Positions 22,241-30,112 of a DNA stretch of 64,000 bases are shown one piece after another. Origin of the DNA: an uncultured Phascolarctobacterium sp. (GTDB taxonomy: Bacteria; Bacillota; Negativicutes; Acidaminococcales; Acidaminococcaceae). The notes beneath the pieces were generated by a model. The model ran no database searches, was not told the origin of the DNA, and saw nothing but the letters and a program-made list of their open reading frames with translations. Position numbers and translations under genes: made by a program. The DNA lies in the NCBI GenBank assembly GCA_905200645.1, contig CAJKLD010000003.1:1-64000 (forward strand). Direction: 5' to 3'. The stretch's first letter is position 1, and each line of letters begins with the position of its first letter.

Positions 22241-24370
22241 TTATCTATTGATTTCTCTTAAAAGTTCTTGGCCTTTACTTTGCTCTGTATCACGAGTAGG
22301 CACAATGTTTATAAGTCGTGATTTCTTTTGTGCTTTGATTGCTGCTGTTTTTATTGGTGGGGGAGTAGGAATATTATGTGCTTTAGCAAATTTTTCGCTA
22401 GTTGATTTGATGCTGCTGCCATAATCATTCTGCTTTTCTGCTGGAATATTGCGTACATATCTAACAACAGTATCAGCGATAGCAGCTTCCTGACTGTTAA
22501 GCTTACGGTGGTAGTCCTTGCGCGGTTCTTTAGCTATTTCTTCAGCTACGCTGGCAGTAGAATTAAGATGTTCGTGCACAGAAACTACAGGTTTTTCAGT
22601 AGTTTGCTTGGCAATTTCTGTTTCGTGATTAGGTTCTTCTGTTACCGGCTTAGTTGTAGAAGGATTGATAGCTGGCTGCTTTTCAGATGCAGTATTTTTA
22701 GTTTCAGAGGTTATAGTAAAGCGTTCGCTGTCTTTGAGTTCTTCCAGCCTATAGGCAAGAGTCATGGAAGAATACTTGATATGTACCATAGCTACATTGT
22801 TATCGTCTTTATAGATTTTAGCTATGATGCCTTTGCCAGTAGATCTACTAAGTATGACCTGCCCAAGCTTGATTTTAGGTGTGGATACATTAGCTTGTTG
22901 TTCATCCTCTTTAGATTTAGGCTTATCAGCTGCTTTATTGGTAGTTTTATTTTTAGCATCAGTCTTGTTCTGCTTTTGCGCTTCGTAATAAGCTTCAGCC
23001 TTGGCAATGGCTTCGTTACCAAAATACCACTTACTGTATTTTACCTGTAGCTGAGCAAGACTGTAAAAGCCTGAACCAGTGCCTGGCCCACCTTCACCGA
23101 AAATAATGCCGATTTTGGTTTTGCCGTTCTCTGTAACATAATCCTGTGTAAAGCCTTTGCCGTAATCGGGATGATATACCGGGCAGACACGCTTTATAAC
23201 TCCGTGGTCAACAGGTTTGGCAACCTTTGGTGCTTTGGCATTGTCTGCATTGCTATTAGTATTATAATTCTTAGCTGTTGGCGCTGAAGGTTTTGCTGTG
23301 CTGCCGCTTCTGCATGCTTTTGTGCTTTCACGCGTATGATATTCCTTGACAGCAACTTTTTGATTATGCTTTTTCTTCCAATAGTTAAATTTGTACCGCA
23401 GCGCTTTCTGTTCTTCTTTAGTAAACTGCACGATATGCTCGCTAATGTAGTTCAAAATAGCATAGGAATCACTGTATGTGTAATTCAGCATATTGGGGTT
23501 GCGGTCAATTTCCTCTGACCAGCGGGTAAGATATTCACCATGAGCTTTTTTGTGAGAATCATTGATTTTAAGGCCATATTTGGTACGGAAACGGTAAGTA
23601 GCCATTTCTACCACTAATTCTTCTACCGCGTAATTGGTTTGACCGCAGCGCTTTTTTAGATCTAGGAAAAAAGGATTTTTGCCGGTACGGCTGTCAATAA
23701 GAGTGCTGTGTGAAACACAATGATACAGTTCTACTAAAAATTCATCCTTATTTTTCCATTTTTCTTCCGGCACCATATGGATAGTATCAGTATCTTTAAC
23801 ATAGAAATTGTTTTCTGTCTGGTCAAAAACAAGCTTGGCTTTGCAGTTTTCCAGTAGACGTTTTTTGATTTCGGCTTTTTCCATCCAGTTATAGAGAGGT
23901 TCAGGTTCTTCACCTAGCCCGGAGATAACAGAACCGTTATAAAGTCGTTCTATTTTTATTTGCGGACGACTAAGCTTAATCATTTCTTCCATCGGATGAC
24001 CGTTTTTGTCATATAGCTGGTTGCCGTCAGCATCTTTTTTGGGTAAGGAGATTTCATTCGCCCAAATTTCAAGTTCTACGCCTTCGTCCTGTTTATATAA
24101 ATGAGCGCCTTTGAGGGCTAGGATACCTCCCCAACGACAATCAGTATATCCGTGTTCGCGCGCAGCGTATATCATCGGTATAGTGTTATGTTGGTAGGCA
24201 TAACCAGTTTTTATACTGATCATACGTTTAAATGCGATGCCGTCGTTGTCCCAAAAGAAGGGTGTACCGGCTTCAAAGTCTAATATTGCTAAATCCGCAG
24301 TGTGTCTGCGAATTTTAATACTTTTTTGAGCATCTTCAGGTGAGATGTCATAATTTTCACGGTTAAACAT
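22241..24370 (-). CDS. Large ArdC-like protein without catalytic glutamate
   Basis: 709 residues. The first 330 resemble ArdC: a metallopeptidase-like segment with H217-C-V-S-H221 where ArdC has HELGH, followed by YAVEELVVEMATYRF matching YAKEELRAEIASYMI. The Glu of HExxH is lost, so peptidase activity is unlikely. The C-terminal half is low-complexity Lys/Thr/Ala linkers with two short folded repeats (CPVYHPDYGKGFTQDYV and GQVILSRSTGKGIIAKIY) that look like small beta barrels. It may be a non-enzymatic DNA-binding relative. Confidence 0.65.
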   Translation of the reverse strand: MFNRENYDISPEDAQKSIKIRRHTADLAILDFEAGTPFFWDNDGIAFKRMISIKTGYAYQHNTIPMIYAAREHGYTDCRWGGILALKGAHLYKQDEGVELEIWANEISLPKKDADGNQLYDKNGHPMEEMIKLSRPQIKIERLYNGSVISGLGEEPEPLYNWMEKAEIKKRLLENCKAKLVFDQTENNFYVKDTDTIHMVPEEKWKNKDEFLVELYHCVSHSTLIDSRTGKNPFFLDLKKRCGQTNYAVEELVVEMATYRFRTKYGLKINDSHKKAHGEYLTRWSEEIDRNPNMLNYTYSDSYAILNYISEHIVQFTKEEQKALRYKFNYWKKKHNQKVAVKEYHTRESTKACRSGSTAKPSAPTAKNYNTNSNADNAKAPKVAKPVDHGVIKRVCPVYHPDYGKGFTQDYVTENGKTKIGIIFGEGGPGTGSGFYSLAQLQVKYSKWYFGNEAIAKAEAYYEAQKQNKTDAKNKTTNKAADKPKSKEDEQQANVSTPKIKLGQVILSRSTGKGIIAKIYKDDNNVAMVHIKYSSMTLAYRLEELKDSERFTITSETKNTASEKQPAINPSTTKPVTEEPNHETEIAKQTTEKPVVSVHEHLNSTASVAEEIAKEPRKDYHRKLNSQEAAIADTVVRYVRNIPAEKQNDYGSSIKSTSEKFAKAHNIPTPPPIKTAAIKAQKKSRLINIVPTRDTEQSKGQELLREINR

Positions 24371-24398
24371 AATACACCTCCATGAACGTAAGTTTTTA

Positions 24399-24566
24399 TT
24401 ATTTTATGTCCCTTACATCAATGCGTATTTCTTGCTTTTCTTTGTCGTATAATTTAAGATTTAAGACTTTATTATCTTTGTAAGCTATGAGATTGCCACT
24501 GCGATTTATAATAATCTTGTTGGTGGTGAAAATCTTTTGCCCGTCGATTGTAAGAGTAAGTTCCAT
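24399..24566 (-). CDS. Small hypothetical protein
   Basis: 55 residues, MELTLTIDGQKIFTTNKIII then a basic beta-rich end with IRIDVRD. AGGAGG lies about 10 bases before the ATG, and it precedes the large ArdC-like gene by 28 bases, so it probably heads that operon. Not recognised. Confidence 0.6.
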   Translation of the reverse strand: MELTLTIDGQKIFTTNKIIINRSGNLIAYKDNKVLNLKLYDKEKQEIRIDVRDIK

Positions 24567-24604
24567 ACGTCGTTAAACCTCCTAATAGTGATTTGCTCCG
24601 TATA

Positions 24605-24706
24605 GCGTCAGAAAGTGGCCTAATTTTGATTTTTATAATTTGCCCTAGGATGATTACCTAAATACGGAATAAAATCGTTCTAGGGCAAATTTTGCGCGTC
24701 TGAAAG
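24605..24706. promoter_or_regulatory. Hairpin flanked by direct repeats upstream of the ardC operon
   Basis: AATTTGCCCTAGGATGA (24637-24653) pairs over 17 positions with TCGTTCTAGGGCAAATT (24675-24691); two pairs are G-T wobbles on the + strand and mismatches on the other. Direct repeats GCGTCAGAAAG (24605) and GCGTCTGAAAG (24696) flank it. It heads the - strand antirestriction operon, the same position the elements A to D take for theirs. Confidence 0.5.
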
Positions 24707-24715
24707 GGTACTGTG

Positions 24716-25807
24716 CTATTGCTGGCCTGAAATTTTGGCAAGGATAGTTTGAAGTTCGTCAGATTCAAATGCTTTGTAACGGGTTTTGCAGCTACAAAAC
24801 TCAACATGACCGTTGGGGTATTCGTCCGATGGAGGACAGTCTATATAGCCTTTACCGTGACAAGTAGGGCAGTCAAGCTGGAATTGGGGCTTGTATTTCA
24901 GCCATATTTGCTGACTAAGAAAATTGGCTGGCATTTTGATATAGCGCGGATCAGCAGTATCGTTGCGTACAGCATCGGCATAAGCCTTGGCTGCTGCGAT
25001 AAGGTCGCTTATAGCAACGCCTTGATTTACAAGCTGACAAAACGGCTGATATACAGCTTCGCTTTTAGCCTGGCTACGTGGATAGCATTTCAGAAAAGCA
25101 TCAAAGCCGGTAGCGATAGGTAAACCAAAATTATCCACAGGTTTGCTTATGTCTATATTTACTTTAGTACTACTGGATGGTTCTATCTCTATCTCTTTCT
25201 CTATCTCTGTGTTACATTTTTGTACATCGTAACGTTCATCCGTTACATTGTAACGATTTGATGTTACATCTGTTACAATGTAACGTTCGCCCGTTACATT
25301 GTAACGATTTTGCGTTACATTTTGACTGGGTGTTACATTGTAACCATTTTGTAACATTGAGTTATCCACAGTTACATTGTAACGATTTGGTAACGCTGGT
25401 GTAACGGATACAGACTTTTTATCTGTATTAGAGATTGGAGTTAGCATAAGCTTTTCTCTATATCTTCTTACTCTGCTGGTTGATTCAGATTCTTTACCAA
25501 TATGGCTTACTGCTTCGAGGAAATAGTAGTTATCTCCGTCTACAGTCAATAAATCATATCTCATAAGAAATTTTAATAAAAAATTTACTGTTTCGGCATT
25601 GCTGTCTAAAATTAAGGCCAATTCGTCTGCAAAGGTGTCTTCTACATGGTCAAAATGCAAACATCCTTCCGTTTTTACTGACCGTGAAAGCAAATTTATA
25701 TAAAGTACAATATAAGTATCGCCACCGGGAATTTTTTGCAGGCGCTTAATTTCACGTGAATCGAAAAAATCTGCCCGCATTTTGAACCAATAATATTTTT
25801 TAGGCAT
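24716..25807 (-). CDS. Replication initiator (replisome-organizer N-terminal domain)
   Basis: 363 residues. The N-terminus (YYWFKMRADFFDSREIKRLQ, GGDTYIVLYINLLSRSV) matches phage replisome-organizer winged helices. Residues about 140-200 are a repeat-rich linker (recurrent NRYNVT) encoded by iterons. The C-terminal part has a DnaD-like helical stretch and a zinc motif (CPTCHGKGYIDC, CSC). Such proteins bind iterons inside their own gene and recruit the replicative helicase, here perhaps the DnaB-like protein at 11343. It lies 11 bases downstream of the second ssb. Confidence 0.75.
   Translation of the reverse strand: MPKKYYWFKMRADFFDSREIKRLQKIPGGDTYIVLYINLLSRSVKTEGCLHFDHVEDTFADELALILDSNAETVNFLLKFLMRYDLLTVDGDNYYFLEAVSHIGKESESTSRVRRYREKLMLTPISNTDKKSVSVTPALPNRYNVTVDNSMLQNGYNVTPSQNVTQNRYNVTGERYIVTDVTSNRYNVTDERYDVQKCNTEIEKEIEIEPSSSTKVNIDISKPVDNFGLPIATGFDAFLKCYPRSQAKSEAVYQPFCQLVNQGVAISDLIAAAKAYADAVRNDTADPRYIKMPANFLSQQIWLKYKPQFQLDCPTCHGKGYIDCPPSDEYPNGHVEFCSCKTRYKAFESDELQTILAKISGQQ
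25131..25383. other. Predicted replication origin: iterons plus two DnaA boxes
   Basis: The 13-bp palindrome GTTACATTGTAAC occurs at 25242, 25293, 25332 and 25371, with a one-base variant GTTACAATGTAAC at 25272 and several half copies. Consensus DnaA boxes TTATCCACA lie at 25131-25139 and 25362-25370 in the same orientation. A pyrimidine run (TCTATCTCTATCTCTTTCTC) lies beside them at about 25183-25205 as a possible unwinding region. All lie inside the initiator gene, as in many phages. Confidence 0.8.
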
Positions 25808-25818
25808 AGCTTTTTACC

Positions 25819-26208
25819 TCAAAATGGAAGTTCTTCATTGGGAACAGTAGCTCCTAACGCTTCCATGCAGCTGCCACTATTAGAAATATTGGCAGGCTTT
25901 TTTTCAATAAAATAAAAATGATTTACGATAACTTCGGATACATAGCGTTTAGAGCCGTCTTTGGCATCATAGCTACGCATTTGCAGCCGGCCTTCTATAA
26001 GAATGCGTTGTCCTTTAGAAAAATTATTACCACAGACTTCTGCCTGTTTACCCCAAATAACAATGGGGATGAAATCAGCTGCTTGTTGGTCATCTTTAAC
26101 AAAGGGCCTGTCAACAGCAATAGTACCCTGACAAACTATTTTACCTGTGGCGGTATAGCGTACTTCCGGATCGCGCACAAAGCGACCTAGCAAAGTGATT
26201 TTATTCAT
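25819..26208 (-). CDS. ssb: Single-stranded DNA-binding protein with acidic tip
   Basis: 129 residues: OB fold (MNKITLLGRFVRDPEVRYTA, FIPIVIWGKQAEVCG, KGQRILIEGRLQMRSY) and a C-terminal NEELPF, the acidic tip that binds replication partners. AGGAG lies 9 bases before ATG 26208. It overlaps the excisionase-like gene by 4 bases and precedes the initiator, so this SSB probably serves replication of the element, whereas the tail-less SSB at 13632 may serve entry. Confidence 0.88.
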   Translation of the reverse strand: MNKITLLGRFVRDPEVRYTATGKIVCQGTIAVDRPFVKDDQQAADFIPIVIWGKQAEVCGNNFSKGQRILIEGRLQMRSYDAKDGSKRYVSEVIVNHFYFIEKKPANISNSGSCMEALGATVPNEELPF

Positions 26209-26384
26209 TGCTTTACTTCTCCTACATATTCGCGAAATTTTTCTGGAAAAATAACGTAGTTCCAACGGTGTGGCGACATCTTGGTTGCGCTACCAAATGG
26301 AAATTTCCCTTGCTGCAGCATTAATCGAATATACTGTGGTGACTTATTCAGAGCTTTGGCTGCATCTAGTATTGTGATTTTCAT
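26205..26384 (-). CDS. Small MerR/excisionase-like DNA-binding protein
   Basis: 59 residues starting MKITILDAAKALNKSPQYIR, a winged-helix motif like those of excisionases and helix_turn_helix_17 proteins (LMLQQGKFPFGSATK, WNYVIFPEKFREYV). AAGGA lies before the ATG. It is the first gene of the ssb-initiator transcript and follows an operator-like repeat. It could be the excisionase or a recruiter of it. Confidence 0.65.
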   Translation of the reverse strand: MKITILDAAKALNKSPQYIRLMLQQGKFPFGSATKMSPHRWNYVIFPEKFREYVGEVKQ

Positions 26385-26446
26385 GGCTTTAGCATTCCTT
26401 CCTAAGTAAGTGAAAATATCGTACCATTCTATTAAAAATAGACACA

Positions 26447-26466
26447 AAATACGATTTAATCGCATT
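26447..26466. promoter_or_regulatory. Operator-like site before the excisionase-ssb-rep operon
   Basis: The 11-mer CGATTTAATCG here (within AATACGATTTAATCGCATTG) is repeated as CGATTAAATCG in the main switch at 26701-26720, including the flanking AATA and CATTG. On the - strand TTGTGT and TACGAT lie 18 bases apart just downstream. Confidence 0.65.
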
Positions 26467-26659
26467 GTTTAGGCAAAAAAATAAGCTGGCTATAACTTAC
26501 TCCGTATGCTTTTTCAATAGCTTTTAATTGTAGTACATCAGGAAATGATACTTGACGTTCCCAATTAGAAACTACGTCAGGGCTTACTCCTATGCGCTTT
26601 GCCGCTTCTTTTTGCGTTAGATTTTTATTTACTCTTGCTGCTTTCAAAGTGATTTCCAT
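26456..26659 (-). CDS. XRE-family repressor (leftward arm of switch)
   Basis: 67 residues, essentially one helix-turn-helix (LKAARVNKNLTQKEAAKRIG, SPDVVSNWERQVSFPDVLQL). Its 3' end overlaps the operator-like site at 26447. Divergent from the regulators at 26820 and 27226, as in phage lysogeny switches; it may be Cro-like. Confidence 0.8.
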   Translation of the reverse strand: MEITLKAARVNKNLTQKEAAKRIGVSPDVVSNWERQVSFPDVLQLKAIEKAYGVSYSQLIFLPKQCD

Positions 26660-26695
26660 GATAAGTATATACTCCTTTCAATGAATTCTAATTTT

Positions 26696-26788
26696 ATTAT
26701 AATACGATTAAATCGCATTGTCAACGATAAAACCGTATAAAATTCAACTTAGCTTGCATATATTACATTTTTGTCGTATAATATACGA
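26696..26788. promoter_or_regulatory. Divergent promoters and operators of the element's genetic switch
   Basis: Leftward: TTGACA (26719-26724 on the - strand), 17-base spacer holding CGATTTAATCG, TATAAT (26696-26701). Rightward: TTGCAT (26754-26759), 17-base spacer, TATAAT (26777-26782), overlapped by the palindrome TCGTATAATATACGA (26774-26788). Both are near-consensus sigma-A promoters, each covered by an inverted repeat, so mutual repression is likely. Confidence 0.8.
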
Positions 26789-26819
26789 TAAATAGAATGA
26801 TAAGGAGCGGTATTGTGAG

Positions 26820-27197
26820 ATGAGTGATTTAGGTAATAAAGAAGTAATGGCTAGAAATATAAAGAAATATCTTCAGCGATTAGGTAAAAATCAAAAAGAA
26901 TTGTGTGAGGCTTTAGGGTTTAAAGAAACGACAGTTTCTAGTTGGATGAGCGAAAAGAGTTATCCGAGAATTGATAAAATTGAAAAAATGGCTAAATATT
27001 TTGGAATAAAAAAGGCAGACTTAATAGAAGAAGAATCTACTGATGTTTTTTTGATTAAATTACATAAAAAAGAAGTAGTCTTAGTAGAAAAATACAGAAA
27101 ATTAGATGCTTCTGTACAGGAAGATATTGATGATTATGTTGACATGAAGTTAGTTAAAGAGAATAAGAAACTAGCTGAAAAAGAAGGTATAGCTTAA
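26820..27197 (+). CDS. XRE-family regulator (rightward arm of switch)
   Basis: 125 residues: helix-turn-helix (ARNIKKYLQRLGKNQKELCE, GFKETTVSSWMSEKSYPRID) and a charged helical C-terminus. AAGGAG lies 12 bases before the ATG. The second half of the next gene is a clear paralogue (NIKKYMHKTGKTQKELC, KYPRIDKIERMANFFGI). It is the likely CI-like repressor of the switch. Confidence 0.8.
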   Translation: MSDLGNKEVMARNIKKYLQRLGKNQKELCEALGFKETTVSSWMSEKSYPRIDKIEKMAKYFGIKKADLIEEESTDVFLIKLHKKEVVLVEKYRKLDASVQEDIDDYVDMKLVKENKKLAEKEGIA

Positions 27198-27225
27198 GGT
27201 TGATTAAGTTTAAAGGATAGAAAAT

Positions 27226-27810
27226 ATGATTGGTGCCGTAATAAAAAAGCTTAGAAAAGAATATAATGTTACGCAAGCTGAATTAGCTGCCTATTTAGGT
27301 GTAACTCCCAAAGCGGTATCTTTTTATGAATTAGGGCAAAGAGAGCTGTCAAATGAAATGTTAGTAGCATTGGCAAAAAAATTTAATGTAACAATCGACT
27401 ATTTACTTGGCATAAAAGAGAATGAATTTACGTGTAGGTCAAGCAATAAAATGGTTATGGCCAATAACATAAAAAAATATATGCATAAAACTGGGAAAAC
27501 TCAAAAAGAATTGTGTACAACTTTAGGCTTTAAAGAAAGCACTTTTTCCGATTGGGTTAAAGGGAAAAAATATCCAAGAATAGATAAGATTGAACGTATG
27601 GCTAATTTTTTTGGTATTAGCAAGGCAGATTTGGTAGAAGAAGGTATTAGTCAGGTTCATTCTATATTATTGTCTGCTAAAGAAGAAGAAGAAATAATAA
27701 AAGATTATCGTCAGTTAAAAGACGATGACAGGGAAGAGATTGAAGCGATAATTAAAATGAAGCTGGCTAAGGCGAATAGAAAAGTGGTTGAAAAAGAAAG
27801 AATAGTTTAA
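27226..27810 (+). CDS. Double helix-turn-helix regulator
   Basis: 194 residues with two XRE domains: residues 5-65 (IKKLRKEYNVTQAELAAYLG, YELGQRELSNEM) and residues about 75-140, the latter closely related to the product of the upstream gene. It looks like fusion of a second repressor to a duplicate of the first. It follows by 28 bases and should share its transcript. Confidence 0.75.
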   Translation: MIGAVIKKLRKEYNVTQAELAAYLGVTPKAVSFYELGQRELSNEMLVALAKKFNVTIDYLLGIKENEFTCRSSNKMVMANNIKKYMHKTGKTQKELCTTLGFKESTFSDWVKGKKYPRIDKIERMANFFGISKADLVEEGISQVHSILLSAKEEEEIIKDYRQLKDDDREEIEAIIKMKLAKANRKVVEKERIV

Positions 27811-27838
27811 GAATAATTAGGTGTAAAAGGTGAATGTG

Positions 27839-28813
27839 ATGAAAAAAAGCAGAGAAGCTTCTATGATTGTATTAAAATCAATGAAACCTAAAATTGATGA
27901 AATAAAGGACTTGTTAACGTTTGAGGGCAAAGTTTATGATTGGTATGTAGCTGAAAATAGTGCATATGCTACTTTTAAATTAAATTATGATGAAGATTTT
28001 TATGTTAATGTATTTGTAGATTCTAATAATTTAAAGAAAATTTCAAACGCTGGAGCTAAAATAAAAGAGCAAGCTTATGTTGAAGTGAAAGGTTATCTTG
28101 AATGGTGGGCTCCAAAAGAGAATAAAGATAATAAATATAACTTACAAATAAATGCTAGAGCAATTTTTCCTGATGAATATGCAATAAATTATTATTGTGC
28201 TCCTAATGCTGTACCTAAGGCGTTGCCAGAACATCCAATAATAACTTTAATATCTAATGAAGTTGGAGCTGGTACAAAGGATTTTATGCGTGCGCTAGGA
28301 AATCATTCTGATATTATTGTTGAGAAAAAAAGTGTTACTTTAGAAGGAAAAGATGCTTTAAGTGTTATTCCTGCTGTAATAAAAAGTGCTAACGATAGTA
28401 ACAATACAAACTTGATTTGTATTGTTCGTGGGGGCGGAAATTCTGTAGGAATTAGATACATATTTGATAATCAGTTTATCTGCGAGGCAATAAGAAATTC
28501 GAAAATACCTGTTCTTGTAGGTGTTGGGCATACAGAAGATTTTACAAATGCAGATAGGGCTTCTGATGCTCCTTTAACTAAAAACGGTAGCCATAGTTAC
28601 TTCATAACGCCGACAGCATTAGGTTTATATCTTAAGGGCTATTATTATAAAAAGAACAAGGTTGCAGAAGCTGTAAAAACAGTGGACACAGTAGTTGAAA
28701 ATAAAGTTGATGTAATATCACCTGTACAGCAGAGTTTTGTTGATGGTATCTCTAATAAATACCTTATTGCGATTATAGTGGTATTGTTGTTGTACATTGT
28801 TTTCGTGAAATGA
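27839..28813 (+). CDS. XseA-like protein with C-terminal membrane anchor
   Basis: 324 residues. The N-terminal half has an OB-fold-like pattern (FEGKVYDWYVAENSAYATFKL, AYVEVKGYLEWW). The middle carries the exonuclease VII large-subunit signature (LICIVRGGGNSVG, IPVLVGVGHTEDFTNADRAS). The C-terminus is one membrane helix (YLIAIIVVLLLYIVFV), which normal XseA lacks, and no XseB partner is nearby. AAAGGTG lies 7 bases before ATG 27839. Between repressors and integrase it may be a phage-defence or exclusion gene, or process single strands; unknown. Confidence 0.65.
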   Translation: MKKSREASMIVLKSMKPKIDEIKDLLTFEGKVYDWYVAENSAYATFKLNYDEDFYVNVFVDSNNLKKISNAGAKIKEQAYVEVKGYLEWWAPKENKDNKYNLQINARAIFPDEYAINYYCAPNAVPKALPEHPIITLISNEVGAGTKDFMRALGNHSDIIVEKKSVTLEGKDALSVIPAVIKSANDSNNTNLICIVRGGGNSVGIRYIFDNQFICEAIRNSKIPVLVGVGHTEDFTNADRASDAPLTKNGSHSYFITPTALGLYLKGYYYKKNKVAEAVKTVDTVVENKVDVISPVQQSFVDGISNKYLIAIIVVLLLYIVFVK

Positions 28814-28865
28814 TATTTTAAGAAAGCCAAAAGAGAAAGGCTGGCTTGATTAGGAGGAGATTATC

Positions 28866-29981
28866 ATAAGAAACCCTAATGGATATGGTAGTGTCGTAAA
28901 GATGGGTGGTAATCGTCGTCGTCCGTGGCGTGTAAGAGTAACAACCGGTTGGGAATTAGATGAAAAAAACGGAAAGGCGAAGCAGATAAGCAAAACACTT
29001 GGCTATTATAGTACACGGAAGGAAGCTGTTCTTGCACTGGCTGAATTTAATGCAAAGCCTTATGATATTAGTAACAGACATATGACTTTTTCTCAAGCAT
29101 ATGAAAAATGGTCGCTGAAACATTATGAAAAATATGCCGGGGCTGCTCGTTCTTTAAAATCTGTTTATAAGCACTGTAAACCTCTTTATGATATAAATAT
29201 GATAGATATTCGTACAGCACATATGCAGGCTATTATGGATACCCTGTCATCATGTAGTATTACATATCAAACTAAGTTAAAAACGATTTTTAATAAAACA
29301 TTTAGCTACTGCTTGAAAAATGACGTTGTGCAAAAAGATTATGCTCAATTTGTGACTATTAATCAAACTGCTCCTAAGCAAGATATTAAAAACAAATTTT
29401 TCACAGAACAACAAATAAAGACTATTTTAGATAATAAAGATTGGATAATTCGCTTTCCGACAGGAATGAAAAGCTATGCTGATATAAAAATGGTTGATAC
29501 TATTATTATACTTTTATATACTGGATTACGTATTGGTGAATTGCTTAAACTAAAAGCTGCTGATGTTGATATAGCCAATCGTGTTATTCAAGTCCATGGT
29601 ACAAAAACGGCTGCAGCAGAAAGATTGGTGCCTATTCATAAAGAATTGCTACCATATATTAAGCATCGCTTAGATAATAGTAATGAATATTTGATATCCA
29701 ATGATAATGGTAAACCAATTAGCGGTTCTGCATACAGAATGTTTTTTTTCGAACCATTTATGAAATATCTAGGACTATCACTTACACCTCATGCTACACG
29801 GCATACTTTTATTAGTATTATGGATAGGTGTGGTATTGGTTCTGATAGTGTTATGTTAAAAAGAATTGTTGGGCACGCCGACAAAACTGTTACAGAACAT
29901 TATACCCATAAAGATTTACCAGATTTGATTGCGGCTATTGATAGATTTGCGTTGTTCTCTAAGTTAGATAATCATGGTTAG
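28866..29981 (+). CDS. int: Tyrosine integrase, probable non-canonical ATA start
   Basis: About 372 residues. An arm-binding domain starts RNPNGYGSVVKMGG, then a SAM-like core-binding domain, then the catalytic domain with Arg in TGLRIGELLKL, HATRHTF, GHADKTVTEHYTH (final Tyr). The first ATG (28902) would cut off the conserved RNPNGYGS segment. AGGAGGAG at 28852-28859 points to ATA 28866 (ATT 28860 and ATC 28863 are also in frame after a TAG). Such a weak start would keep integrase low. It closes the element at its right end. Confidence 0.85.
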   Translation: MRNPNGYGSVVKMGGNRRRPWRVRVTTGWELDEKNGKAKQISKTLGYYSTRKEAVLALAEFNAKPYDISNRHMTFSQAYEKWSLKHYEKYAGAARSLKSVYKHCKPLYDINMIDIRTAHMQAIMDTLSSCSITYQTKLKTIFNKTFSYCLKNDVVQKDYAQFVTINQTAPKQDIKNKFFTEQQIKTILDNKDWIIRFPTGMKSYADIKMVDTIIILLYTGLRIGELLKLKAADVDIANRVIQVHGTKTAAAERLVPIHKELLPYIKHRLDNSNEYLISNDNGKPISGSAYRMFFFEPFMKYLGLSLTPHATRHTFISIMDRCGIGSDSVMLKRIVGHADKTVTEHYTHKDLPDLIAAIDRFALFSKLDNHG

Positions 29982-30112
29982 TATAGTAATAAATTTTATT
30001 CATAAGTCACGTAAATGTCGCAAAGCCCATGTGATGCAAAGAAGCTTCAACCTGGAAAAGTCGCTTGAAATAGGCGTTTTAGGGCGTTTTTGAGGATATC
30101 TATTTTTGCTAA
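29982..30112. other. Probable right junction region of the ICE
   Basis: No gene. The stretch contains the direct repeat GGCGTTTT spaced by 9 bases near 30073 and 30082 and ends in a gene remnant. The integrase normally lies next to an attachment site, so attR should be here or within the remnant, but the matching attL is outside the window and the core sequence cannot be read. Confidence 0.4.

Noticed and set aside
25177..25404. 75-codon + strand frame with repeated LHCND peptides
   Set aside because: It is the iteron region of the initiator gene read from the opposite strand.
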